Source: Caenimonas sp. SL110 (GTDB taxonomy: Bacteria > Pseudomonadota > Gammaproteobacteria > Burkholderiales > Burkholderiaceae_C). From it: a DNA stretch of 64,000 bases. This document shows, piece after piece, positions 7,546 to 16,395 of this stretch. Position 1 is the first letter of the stretch; each line of letters starts with the position of its first letter. The notes under the pieces were generated by a model that was given only the letters and a program-made list of their open reading frames with translations, made no database searches and was not told the DNA's origin. Both the position numbers and the translations under genes were made by a program. The stretch is taken from positions 62,001 to 126,000 of the forward strand of contig NZ_JANU01000003.1 in assembly GCF_001044395.1 (NCBI RefSeq). The letters run 5' to 3'.

Positions 7546-9480
7546 CTAGGTGCGGTGTCTTTCGTCGGCCGCGATCATCGCACCGAAGACGGCATCCACC
7601 AGCCCTGCGGCCGGCACGTTTTGCAAGACCTCGCCGTCACACGCAAGTGTCAGCGAAGCCTTCAGTCGTGCCAGTTGTTGCGCTTGCGGGTCAGCAGGTG
7701 CGCTCGCGGGGTCGGGTTGCTGCGCATCGGCCATCACCAGCACGTCGAAGCGGGCAAAAGGAAGGCCGGTGTTCAATTGGGCAGCAGAACTCAGGAACAG
7801 CAGCAAAGCGCCGACCCTCTGGTCCGACATCAGGGCCAGGCCGTGGTGGAACGACGAAAGGGCACCGGTGGAGACCTGCTCCTGCCCGACCATTGCGCGA
7901 TCACGCGTGGCCCAACCGGTGACGATGCCCTCCAGCGCCAGCCGCGCGGAAAGCGCCGTGGCAAGGCCCTGCGGGTCTTGCGCGCCGACAATGACGGCAA
8001 TCGGGATGCGGCCGTTACCCTGAACGAGCTGCCCGATGATCTGCGGATACAGGTGCGTTCCGGTAATACCGATGCTGGGCTGGCTGTTGACCTCGCAAAT
8101 GAGCGCGCCTGTCTCCAGCCACGACTTGGCGAGATCGGGAATAACAAAGTCCACCCCACCGAAATCCAGCCGCAGCGCGGCAGTGGCGCGAATGGCCAGA
8201 TCGCGGTTGTCGGGATGCACCTGGTCGAACACTGGATGCGGCGTGCCGCCGACAGCGACGTTCGAAGCGCGTCGCAGACGCACGAAGCGACCGGCCTCGG
8301 GCACGGCGTCCACCGTCAGCTGCTGGCCTTGCAGCAGCAGGTCTGCTTCCTCGTCCATGTCCAGGATCTTCATGAGCGCGTGCGAACTCCTGCCGCGCCG
8401 CGGATCGGCGTTGAGTTGACGCACCAGTTGCCCGACCGTTTGCTGGCCGTCGCCCGTGACGCCGCCGGGGATTCGTTCGACGGCCCAGATCATGCGTCCG
8501 TTGAACACGGTCACGCGGTAATCGCGGCCCTGGAAGTGCTTCTCGACCAGCACATTCCTGCTCGACTTGTAGGCTTCGGCGAAAGCGGCCTTGACCTCTT
8601 GTTCGGTCTGCAGGCCCGCCGCGACAGCAGTGCCCCGATCGAGGTCCGCTGGCTTGACCACCACCGGGTAGCCCAGCTTGCGCGCGGCCTGGAGCGCCTG
8701 CGCTTCGTCCGCAGCCAGCACATGAACCGGCCCGGGCATGCCAGCCCGGCGAAGGATGGAGGCGGTGTGCATCTTGTTGCGCGCCAGCCTGGCGGCCATC
8801 TGGGAGGTCTGGTCCGTCAGGGTGCTGTCGATCCAGCGTGAGCGATGGCCCTGCCCCATCTGGTAGATCGGCAATTCGACAACCGAGAGCGGCACCTGCA
8901 GGTCCCACGCGGCGCGCAGGTACGGCGGGGAGTTGCCGGGCAGGCCGACCAGGCGGGTGATGCGTCGCAGGATATTCGGTAAGTGAGCGATTGCCGCCGG
9001 CTCTTGTCCGGCAGCGGCCTGGTTGAATACTTCCAGCACCCAGGTCAGTGCAATCTCGGCTGCGCCAGGCGCCCGGTCGGCGCAGGCAATCAGGAGCTGA
9101 TAGGCATGAGCTACTCGTGTGTTGGGCTTGAAGGCGCCTTGCTCATAGACGGGAAGGCGGCACGCATGGTGGGCCTGGAACACCCAGTAGATGATGCTGG
9201 CGACAAGGTAGGCCTCATCGGATTTTCCGTCGGCGCTCGGCCTGCCTGGAGCGGCGCCAGGCGGCTCGGAGAACGCCTGTGTGAGCGCGGATTCGAGCTG
9301 CGGTAACCAGCTGGCCAGGGGAGCGCCAATGGCGATGGTGAGGTTGAGGTACAGGGCCTTGTGGCGAAGGCCGTCGAGGTAGCCCGGTACTGAGATGGGG
9401 GAGCCGAGCAGCGCGATGGCTGCGGACCCGGATGTCGTTGGCGATGATGAAGTCGTTAGAGGAGCGATAGGGCTGTTCAC
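7546..9480 (-). CDS. Cyanophycin-synthetase-like ATP-grasp protein without an intact Mur-ligase half
   Basis: 644 residues from GTG 9480, chosen because AGGGA precedes it and because a terminator lies just upstream. Residues about 1-230 match the N-terminal region of cyanophycin synthetases (VFQAHHACRLPVYEQG). Residues 235-480 are an ATP-grasp fold with RNKMHTASILRRAGMPGP, GYPVVVKPADLDRGTAV, VLVEKHFQGRDYRVTVFNG and the metal-binding ICEVNSQPSI. Full CphA proteins are near 870-900 residues and continue into a Mur-ligase domain with a GTNGKT loop. Here only about 150 residues follow, and the expected loop reads VGAQDPQGLAT, so the second ATPase is degenerate. It is probably an amino-acid or peptide ligase of unknown substrate. 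The position between the S-layer gene and the glycosyl/sulfotransferases suggests a tailoring role. Confidence 0.75.
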   Translation of the reverse strand: MNSPIAPLTTSSSPTTSGSAAIALLGSPISVPGYLDGLRHKALYLNLTIAIGAPLASWLPQLESALTQAFSEPPGAAPGRPSADGKSDEAYLVASIIYWVFQAHHACRLPVYEQGAFKPNTRVAHAYQLLIACADRAPGAAEIALTWVLEVFNQAAAGQEPAAIAHLPNILRRITRLVGLPGNSPPYLRAAWDLQVPLSVVELPIYQMGQGHRSRWIDSTLTDQTSQMAARLARNKMHTASILRRAGMPGPVHVLAADEAQALQAARKLGYPVVVKPADLDRGTAVAAGLQTEQEVKAAFAEAYKSSRNVLVEKHFQGRDYRVTVFNGRMIWAVERIPGGVTGDGQQTVGQLVRQLNADPRRGRSSHALMKILDMDEEADLLLQGQQLTVDAVPEAGRFVRLRRASNVAVGGTPHPVFDQVHPDNRDLAIRATAALRLDFGGVDFVIPDLAKSWLETGALICEVNSQPSIGITGTHLYPQIIGQLVQGNGRIPIAVIVGAQDPQGLATALSARLALEGIVTGWATRDRAMVGQEQVSTGALSSFHHGLALMSDQRVGALLLFLSSAAQLNTGLPFARFDVLVMADAQQPDPASAPADPQAQQLARLKASLTLACDGEVLQNVPAAGLVDAVFGAMIAADERHRT

Positions 9481-9523
9481 TGAGATCCCTGGGCATGAAG
9501 TCCGGGTATCGGCTTCTACAAAT

Positions 9524-9551
9524 AAAAAAAGGGGGCCGAAGCCCCCTTTTT
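9524..9551 (-). terminator. Rho-independent terminator of the S-layer-like gene
   Basis: GGGGGC, loop CGAA, GCCCCC (9531-9546) flanked by five A and five T forms a strong hairpin. Read on the minus strand it ends in a run of T. It lies 17 bases after the stop of the 1704-residue gene and 44 bases before the start of the ATP-grasp gene, separating the two transcripts. Confidence 0.9.
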
Positions 9552-9568
9552 GAGATCGCCTAAGTTGC

Positions 9569-12500
9569 TCAGGCAACTGCGGTGAACTGGATGCTGGCTT
9601 GCACCAGGTCCGTTGCATTGCCGTATTCCGCAGCCACGCCAACCAGCGTGATGGAACCGTAGTCAGGATCGACGAAGTCGATCACGACGTCAGCGCCAAC
9701 CACATCGAACGTCATGTCTTCCAGGGAAGTAACGCCGTCGAGTTCGCTGAAGTTCAGGCGGTCAGACCAGACCACATCGTAGCCGTCGCCGTTCGGGCCG
9801 ACGTTGGCTGCGAATGCGCCCGGACGGAAGTTCTCGATGACCACGTCGCCGACGCCTTCTTCAGCACCCGTACCGAACACGAACAGCTCGCGCGATTCGT
9901 CCGTGACGCCATCGCTGTCGCTGCCGGAGTTCACCAGGTCGTTGTAGTACATGACATCGCCAGCGCCGAGCATGATCGTGTTGAGCGCGCCCGAGCTATC
10001 GAAGTCAGCCTCGCTCGCGTCAACCGTCGCTTGACCGTCAACTTCAGCGATGTTCAGCGTGAACGTCGAGTCGCTGACCCAGTTGATTTCAACGTCGGCG
10101 TAGCCGGCAGCTGCAATCGTCAGGCTTTCGAGGTCCACGTCGGAGACCAGCGCATCCACATCTTCGAACGTCGAGCTCAAGGAGACAACTTCGCCACCCT
10201 GGCCAACACTGATCAGGTCGAAGTCGATGTCTTCGCCAGCGGTGATCGTGATGTCACCAACCGACTCAACTTCTTCCATGTAGAAGTCAACGTCGTCATC
10301 AGCGTGGATCACGATGTCGCCTTCGATGTCGATCTCGCCGTCATCGTTGTTCACGCCAGAGATCGTGAATTCCACGTCATCCTGAGCGTCGATGTTGAAG
10401 CTGGCGATCGAGATCATCGAGTCGGAGTTCGAACCTTCGCTGATGCTGACGTTGACGTCGCCACCGTACGAGTTGTCGCTGAAGCTGACCGTGGACAGGT
10501 CAACCGCACCGATGGTGATGTCCGAGTACGTGTTGTCGCTGATGTCGAACCAGACGTTGTCGCTGGCGACCACGGTGACATCGCCAACCTGGACGTCGGT
10601 GTCGCTGTTGTCGTAGACCGAGAACCAGGCGTCATAGCCGCTGGTGATCTCGACGTCGCCGACTTCAACCGATGCGTTGTCCTGCAGGGCAACCATCAGG
10701 AAGGCACCGTCGCTCCAGGAGCCGCCGCCGTCGATCGTCACGTTGCCGACAGTGACATCAGCCGCGTCGTTATCGGAGATCAGCATGAACGCACGAGCGC
10801 CGTAGCCGGACTCGATCGTCACGTCGCCGATGTCAACCGTTGCTTCGCTGTTTCCATCGACAACCACGGAGGCGTCGCTGAACATCGAAGTAACCGAGAC
10901 GTCGAGCATCGTGATGGCCGAGTCAGAGTTGTACTGGATCACGAGCGAGGCATCCGAAGCAGCAGCGACGGTCACATTGCCCATGTTGATGATGGCGTCT
11001 GCACCAGCTTCGTTGTCCTTGTTTTCGTAGATGGTCAAGGAAGCCGACTCCGAACGCGAATCCAGCGAAATGTCGCCGAAGTCGATGGTCGTGTGGTTGT
11101 TGTACGAAACGCTCATGTCGACGTCGCCGTCAGCCGTTGCGGTGATTGCACCGATCGTCATCATCGAGAAGTCGTTGTCGCTGACTTCGATGTCGATGGT
11201 CGAGCCGCCGTCGGCTTCGTAATCGTCCGAGAACGCGATTGCGTTGTCGTTGATGTCGATGGTGCCGACCACGACGGTGGACTCGAACGTGCCGTTGATA
11301 TCCAGTTCTGCGGAAGCGCCGTCGGAACCGAAGTCCACGGTGACATTGCCAACTTCAGCGTCGGAGATGCTGATGTAGACGTCGCTGTCATCGGAGGTGG
11401 TCGCCACAACCAGCGAGAAGCCGCTGCGAGCATTCTGGATCTCAACATCAACGTCGCTGCCTTCCAGCGTCACGGTTTCGAGAGCTTCCAGCTGGTCGAT
11501 CACGTCGTCGCTGTTGGTGTCGCCGTCGATGACGAGGCTGAGGTCTTCACCGGTGTAAACGTCGAGGTTCACGAGGTCGTCGCCCATGATCTGGATATCA
11601 GCGTCTTCTTCGACTTCGATGTCCAGGTCAGTCACGCCAACTGCTTCGAACACCAGCGTGCCGCCCATGTCGCCGCCGAAGTCGTCGGACGAGTAGATGG
11701 ACAGTTCCGGGCCCGTGCCGTCGATGGTCAGGGAAGCAACGTCGCCGTTGACATCCACGTCGCCGAAGCCGATGAAGCTGACTGGGCCGTCAAGGCCGCC
11801 AACATCCAGCGTGCTTTCGCTGTCGTCAGACAGATCAACCTGGGCTGCGAACCACAGGGACTGGACCGTGCCGGACAGGGGCAGCGGGGTCTCGTCGAAT
11901 GCGTCGAGGTCTTCGTCAGTGATCGGGTCGAACGAGCGCAGGCGCAGCGTGTTGTCGCCGCCGCCGATGGCAACGAAGCTGCCTTCGTTGGCCAGTGCGT
12001 CGAGGTTGACCGTCACGTCGTCGTCGCCTTCACCAGTGGTGATGACCACAACGCCGTTCTGGTTGACGTCAACGTAGTTGTCGCCTTCGCCTGCGTCAAC
12101 GGAGACGTCTTCGTCGCTACCGCCGCCAACGATGACGTAGTCGTCGCCGGTGCCGGACGTGACATCGATCGCGCCCAGGGCGTACAGCGTGAGGTCACCC
12201 GTGAAGTCGCCGCCGTTGATGGTGGTCAGAACACCTTCCACGTCTTCGATGTCGAGATACAGGTCAGCGGCACCGGTCAGGTTGACCGTTTCCACGGTGG
12301 TGTCGCCGTCAACAACGATGTAGCTGCCGTCGTCACTGACGCTGTCACTGCCGGTGGACACCAGGTTCAGTTCGGTCGTTGCCTGGTCGATCGTCAGGGT
12401 GTCGATGTACGAATCGCTCACCGTGAGGTCAAGGCTCGTGTCCGAGTACTGGCTGATGGTCACGGATTCGTAGTTGTCAACAGCGGTCAGCGAAACGCTG

Positions 12501-14683
12501 CCGATCTCGCCAGCAATGATCGTGACTTCGTCGCCACCGGTTACATCGACCGAGTCGATCGTGCCAGCGGAAACATCGACGTCGCCGTCTTCGCCGATAT
12601 CGATGTTGACATCGTCGTCCATCATCAATTCGTTGTCGGAAGCCCATTCGACTGCATCGACAACGGTCACGGTAGCCGACTGGCCATCGAGGTTGCCCGT
12701 TGCAGTGATCTCGCCGATCGTGTCAGCTTCGATGGAAACCCACTCGTCTGCGGTCACGTCGCCGGAGCCGATGGTGTCGGCAACGACGTCAACCCAGCCG
12801 CCAGACTCAACGCTCAGCGTGGCTGCGTCGCCAACGTCCACCTCTGCACTGCCGCCAGCTTCAACCGTGAAGTTGCCGTCATCTGCGTGAACCTGGACGT
12901 AGCCATTACCGATGGCGGTGATGTCTGCGTCGGAAGCGTCAACGTGGACGTCTTCGCCCATGGCTTCGATCGACGTTGCCGAGTAAGCCTGGATGTAAAC
13001 GTCGCCGCTGTCGTCCGCGTCAACAATGACTTCATCGACCGTGTTGTCGGACAGCGTGACGTTGCCACCCATCGTGGTGATGACGACGGAGCCGGATGCG
13101 TTGGATTCCACATTGACGTCAGCATTGCCGGCGGTGCGGATGTTGATTTCTTCAACGCCAACCCAGTCGCTCATGTCAAAGGTGTTGCCACCATCTTCAC
13201 CAACGCTCAGGTCGGAGGTGATCTCGACGCTTTCGACGTCCGAGACTTCGATGAACGGAGCCAGGATGACTGCGGGGGTGAGCACACCATCAGGACCGTC
13301 AAACACGAGCTTGAGGGTGTCGAAGCCGTCTCCGCCGTCGATTTCATCGCCCAGCGTGAACGTGAGTTCGGTGCCGTTGATGACGTCGTCGAACGGGCTG
13401 GTCGTCAGATCGTCGAGTTCAGGCGTCAGGTCGAAGTCGGTGTCGTCGTTCAGGACCGTGCCGGTGCCGGTGACAGCTGCATTGAGCTGGGCGCCGGTCA
13501 GGGTCAGGGCGAGCGTTTCAGCGAGCTCAGGCGTCATGTCGCCGTTGATGACGACGGAAACAGTCGCCGAAGTCTGGCCGGCCACGAAGGACACGGTGCC
13601 GGAGGTGGCAATGTAGTCGTCGCCTGCGGTAGCAACGCCAGCGCCAGCGGCGTTGACAGTAGCGTAGGTGAACGAAACAGGGCGGGTAGGCGTCGAGCCA
13701 AGGGTAATCACGAAGCTCATCAGCGTCGTGCCGGCATCACCTTCGGTGACGCTTGGCGACGTGATGGATGCGCTGAACATCTGCAGGACGTCGTTGTTGA
13801 CGATCGTGCCGGTGCCCTGTGCAGGCGCAACCAGCGTTGCGCCGGTGACGTTCAGCAGGATGGTTTCATTGGTCTCAACCGTCTCGTCGCCCAGGATGGT
13901 GACGGACACAGTGGCTTGCGTCTGGCCCGGCGCGAACGTGACCTGGCCGGCTGCGGCCTGGTAGTCGTCGCCGGAAGAAGCGGTTCCATTGGCGGTGGAG
14001 TAGTTCACCGTGGTGGAACCAACAGTGGCGTCGCCCTGCAGGTCCAGCAGCGTGAGCGTGAACGTCAGGATCTTGGTGCCGGCGTCGCCTTCGGTGACGG
14101 TCGGTGCATCGATCGTGAGGTTGAACGACTGTGGGTCGTACTGGACGTCGATTGCGTCTTGAGCAGCGTCAACGCTTGCATCGGTCTCGTCCACACCGTC
14201 CAGGGCGCCTTGCAACTCGGCCAGGTTGGTCGAAGCGATGCCCTTGGTGACCGAGAAATAGATCGCGACGTCGGCCTTGTTGTCAAGGATTTCGGCTGCT
14301 TTGATGTACTGGGGGCCGTACGTAGCTTCTGCCTCCGGGTCTGCGAGGACCATGTTCAGGAACTGGTACAGGGCAAAGGTGATGTCGCCCTTGCTGATGC
14401 CGTCGTTGAGGGCATTGATGATTCGATCGGTCGCTTCAGGATCGTCCTGGAGCTCCACCGTTGCGAGCAGGTCGTATGTCCACTCTGCGTCAGTGTCGAT
14501 GCTGGTGTGCACTGCGGCGTAGTTGGGATGATCCGCAACCAGGTCCGTCAGGGTGTCAAGGTTGTTGCCAACCGATTGATACGCCGAAATCAGTTGCGCC
14601 AGATATGTCGCGCCGGGCGCGGCGTCGAACATCAGAACAATGATTTCTGCGATCTCGTGGCGCTCAGCTGCTGTAATTGCCAT
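9569..14683 (-). CDS. Giant acidic S-layer/adhesin-like protein with two Calx-beta modules
   Basis: 1704 residues, very rich in Asp, Ser, Val, Thr and Gly and poor in Lys, Arg and Cys. Residues 1-185 are a helical N-terminal domain (MAITAAERHEIAEIIVLMFD...) of the kind seen on secreted S-layer-like proteins. Two Calx-beta modules follow (about 188-298 and 305-416), each with VTEGDAGT, GDDY, V.F..GQT.ATVSV and NDD landmarks. An RTX/S-layer-like LGDEIDGGDGFDTLKL segment lies near 444-459. The rest is a long beta-strand repeat region of DV.V / SVDV type, and about 120 C-terminal residues hold DVVIENFRPG and DRLNFSELDG, a likely type I secretion signal. There is no Sec signal. ATG 14683 is preceded by GGAG. 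Upstream is a CRP-type promoter; downstream a strong terminator. It is the probable target of the adjacent glycosyl- and sulfotransferases (inferred). Confidence 0.8.
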   Translation of the reverse strand: MAITAAERHEIAEIIVLMFDAAPGATYLAQLISAYQSVGNNLDTLTDLVADHPNYAAVHTSIDTDAEWTYDLLATVELQDDPEATDRIINALNDGISKGDITFALYQFLNMVLADPEAEATYGPQYIKAAEILDNKADVAIYFSVTKGIASTNLAELQGALDGVDETDASVDAAQDAIDVQYDPQSFNLTIDAPTVTEGDAGTKILTFTLTLLDLQGDATVGSTTVNYSTANGTASSGDDYQAAAGQVTFAPGQTQATVSVTILGDETVETNETILLNVTGATLVAPAQGTGTIVNNDVLQMFSASITSPSVTEGDAGTTLMSFVITLGSTPTRPVSFTYATVNAAGAGVATAGDDYIATSGTVSFVAGQTSATVSVVINGDMTPELAETLALTLTGAQLNAAVTGTGTVLNDDTDFDLTPELDDLTTSPFDDVINGTELTFTLGDEIDGGDGFDTLKLVFDGPDGVLTPAVILAPFIEVSDVESVEITSDLSVGEDGGNTFDMSDWVGVEEINIRTAGNADVNVESNASGSVVITTMGGNVTLSDNTVDEVIVDADDSGDVYIQAYSATSIEAMGEDVHVDASDADITAIGNGYVQVHADDGNFTVEAGGSAEVDVGDAATLSVESGGWVDVVADTIGSGDVTADEWVSIEADTIGEITATGNLDGQSATVTVVDAVEWASDNELMMDDDVNIDIGEDGDVDVSAGTIDSVDVTGGDEVTIIAGEIGSVSLTAVDNYESVTISQYSDTSLDLTVSDSYIDTLTIDQATTELNLVSTGSDSVSDDGSYIVVDGDTTVETVNLTGAADLYLDIEDVEGVLTTINGGDFTGDLTLYALGAIDVTSGTGDDYVIVGGGSDEDVSVDAGEGDNYVDVNQNGVVVITTGEGDDDVTVNLDALANEGSFVAIGGGDNTLRLRSFDPITDEDLDAFDETPLPLSGTVQSLWFAAQVDLSDDSESTLDVGGLDGPVSFIGFGDVDVNGDVASLTIDGTGPELSIYSSDDFGGDMGGTLVFEAVGVTDLDIEVEEDADIQIMGDDLVNLDVYTGEDLSLVIDGDTNSDDVIDQLEALETVTLEGSDVDVEIQNARSGFSLVVATTSDDSDVYISISDAEVGNVTVDFGSDGASAELDINGTFESTVVVGTIDINDNAIAFSDDYEADGGSTIDIEVSDNDFSMMTIGAITATADGDVDMSVSYNNHTTIDFGDISLDSRSESASLTIYENKDNEAGADAIINMGNVTVAAASDASLVIQYNSDSAITMLDVSVTSMFSDASVVVDGNSEATVDIGDVTIESGYGARAFMLISDNDAADVTVGNVTIDGGGSWSDGAFLMVALQDNASVEVGDVEITSGYDAWFSVYDNSDTDVQVGDVTVVASDNVWFDISDNTYSDITIGAVDLSTVSFSDNSYGGDVNVSISEGSNSDSMISIASFNIDAQDDVEFTISGVNNDDGEIDIEGDIVIHADDDVDFYMEEVESVGDITITAGEDIDFDLISVGQGGEVVSLSSTFEDVDALVSDVDLESLTIAAAGYADVEINWVSDSTFTLNIAEVDGQATVDASEADFDSSGALNTIMLGAGDVMYYNDLVNSGSDSDGVTDESRELFVFGTGAEEGVGDVVIENFRPGAFAANVGPNGDGYDVVWSDRLNFSELDGVTSLEDMTFDVVGADVVIDFVDPDYGSITLVGVAAEYGNATDLVQASIQFTAVA

Positions 14684-14743
14684 TCATTTTCTCCACAAAG
14701 GATTGAAGGTGACCAGGGACCCATGTACCCGATTCAGGGCGCA

Positions 14744-14787
14744 AGTATAGACAACCACCTACAGGGTCCGGTGTGATTGTCGTCACA
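14744..14787 (-). promoter_or_regulatory. CRP-type class II promoter of the S-layer-like gene
   Basis: TGTGATTGTCGTCACA at 14772-14787 is a perfect TGTGA-N6-TCACA core. On the minus strand a TATACT hexamer (14749-14744) follows after 22 bases. This places the site centre about 42.5 bases upstream of the predicted start, the class II position (canonical -41.5), and no recognisable -35 box is present. The start codon is 61 bases further on. A Crp-family gene with the matching recognition helix lies at 20150-20842. The site is directly visible; activation is inferred. Confidence 0.65.
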
Positions 14788-14818
14788 GGCCCAGCCGGAA
14801 GATACCCCCGTTGTTTTC

Positions 14819-16327
14819 TCACATCAACTCCCAGCGCACTCCGAGGTACAGGCTGCGCTGGTTGCTTTCGAAAATTGTGAGGTTGCTGCGCTGGCGACCG
14901 GCCTCGAAAGCACCGATCAGGGATAACCCTGATACGACCGGCCAGCTGCCGTCGATCTGCAGGCCGGTACGACGGACTTTGCGCGGTACATTGCCCAGCA
15001 ACGGGCTGTACGGTTCACTGTCGGTCTGGATCGTGGCAGACAGCTGCACCCCCAGGCGGCCCTTTGACAGCACGGGTCCTTCCCATTGGGCACGGACCTC
15101 GCTCTTTCGGTAAGTGCCGCCGGCGCGGCCCGACTCGGACGGATGGTCCGACCCGGATCGCAGTTGCAGATTGAAATTGCCGTCCGGCAGGAATCCAATT
15201 CCGGCCGAACGCGCCTGGTCGGTGCGATCGGGGTCGGCGCGGCACAGCAGGCCTGCCGCCAGCCCGGCGAGTTGCCCGTCTAGCGACGCGCTGGACGGGT
15301 ACCGGCGATGCTCCCACTCGAACGCGACCGACGGACGGCAGGACCAGATGTCCTGGAGGGTTGCCGGCACCAGTGGAAGCGGAAAACTCTCCCACTGGTG
15401 CTGCAGCGATGCGCGGTAGGCCTGCAGCAAGGTCTGTCCGCCGAAGCGCAAATAACTGGCGCTGGTGCGTGCCACCCACTGGCGCGGTGCGGCAGGCGAT
15501 TCGAGCCACGAGGCGGAGAAATCGCCCTGCTGGTAACTCGTCTCGCTGTCGCCGGTCTGCCGGGCGCGCAGGTCGCCTTGCAGCACCCAGACCGCATCGC
15601 CCCGCGCCTTCAGCCCTTGCCACAGGGCCGTCGTCAGCAACGCCGAACCTTTGCGCGGCCTGCCGGCGGGGTCCAGCGGTAGAGTGACATTGCCTTGCGG
15701 CAGGGTCAGGGTGACTTCGGAGCCGGACGGCGCGTTGTTCAGGTTGGTGTCGGAGCCACCCATCGTCGCAATTTGCCAGCGGGATTGCCAGCCGTTGCCG
15801 TCGACAGCGGGGTTGGCCGGGCCGGCCTGCTGGGCGATTGCCGCCGTTCGCCTGTCGATCGCATTGCGGATGGCCGGCGGCAGGTCAGAACGTTCACGCA
15901 ACGGTGCCAGCAAGGCGGTGGCCGACGCCTGATCGCCCTGTAGCGCCAGCGCCTGGGCAAGATCCAGCGTAGCGCCCGGCAGGTCGGGGGCTATGAGAAG
16001 CGCGCGCTCCAGCGGCTCGACCGCTTCCGCGGCGCGCCCCAGGGCGACCAGCACAGCACCTCGCCATGCATGAAACGACGCATCGGGCAGGCATGCGCGG
16101 TTGATGGCCAGGGCGTCCAGTTGATCGGCGAGCTCGCGCAACCGCGCCGGCTCGGCTGGAAGTGGATAGGTGGGTTGGGCGGGACAGCCCGCAACCTGCG
16201 AGCCTGCCGAAGCTGTCTCACTGCGCGTTCCTACGCCGCTCGCCCCCTGCTGCCCGTAGGCCAGGGACGAACATAAAGAAAGGGTCCAGAGCCCCAGGCG
16301 CAGGCTCGAAAGAGATGTGACAGCCAC
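14819..16327 (-). CDS. Slam-like TPR and outer-membrane beta-barrel protein
   Basis: 502 residues from GTG 16327. A signal-peptide-like N-terminus (SLRLGLWTLSLCSSLAYG) is followed by TPR-like helices (about 55-165) and then by amphipathic strands to the C-terminus, ending NQRSLYLGVRWELM. This is the alternating pattern with a terminal aromatic expected of an outer-membrane barrel. The start of the barrel reads GSDTNLNNAP, resembling the G.D.N.N.AP motif of surface lipoprotein assembly modifiers (Slam, DUF560), which have the same TPR-then-barrel design and length. Slam proteins move TbpB-like barrel proteins across the outer membrane. A FecR protein with a beta-rich C-terminal domain lies two genes away. 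The start codon lacks a clear ribosome binding site and is uncertain. Confidence 0.65.
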   Translation of the reverse strand: MAVTSLSSLRLGLWTLSLCSSLAYGQQGASGVGTRSETASAGSQVAGCPAQPTYPLPAEPARLRELADQLDALAINRACLPDASFHAWRGAVLVALGRAAEAVEPLERALLIAPDLPGATLDLAQALALQGDQASATALLAPLRERSDLPPAIRNAIDRRTAAIAQQAGPANPAVDGNGWQSRWQIATMGGSDTNLNNAPSGSEVTLTLPQGNVTLPLDPAGRPRKGSALLTTALWQGLKARGDAVWVLQGDLRARQTGDSETSYQQGDFSASWLESPAAPRQWVARTSASYLRFGGQTLLQAYRASLQHQWESFPLPLVPATLQDIWSCRPSVAFEWEHRRYPSSASLDGQLAGLAAGLLCRADPDRTDQARSAGIGFLPDGNFNLQLRSGSDHPSESGRAGGTYRKSEVRAQWEGPVLSKGRLGVQLSATIQTDSEPYSPLLGNVPRKVRRTGLQIDGSWPVVSGLSLIGAFEAGRQRSNLTIFESNQRSLYLGVRWELM

Positions 16328-16395
16328 GAGCTAACAGGTCGGCGCGTTCGGTTCGCGCGTTTTTGAGTTGTCGACAGCCCGAACTGCGCCGGCGA

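Noticed and set aside
9599..14776. An unbroken 1725-codon frame on the plus strand opposite the S-layer-like gene
   Set aside because: The minus-strand reading gives Calx-beta modules and a ribosome binding site and terminator in the right places. The antisense frame is open only because the GAC/GTC-rich codons of the acidic repeats rarely make stop codons in that register, and its product shows no domains.
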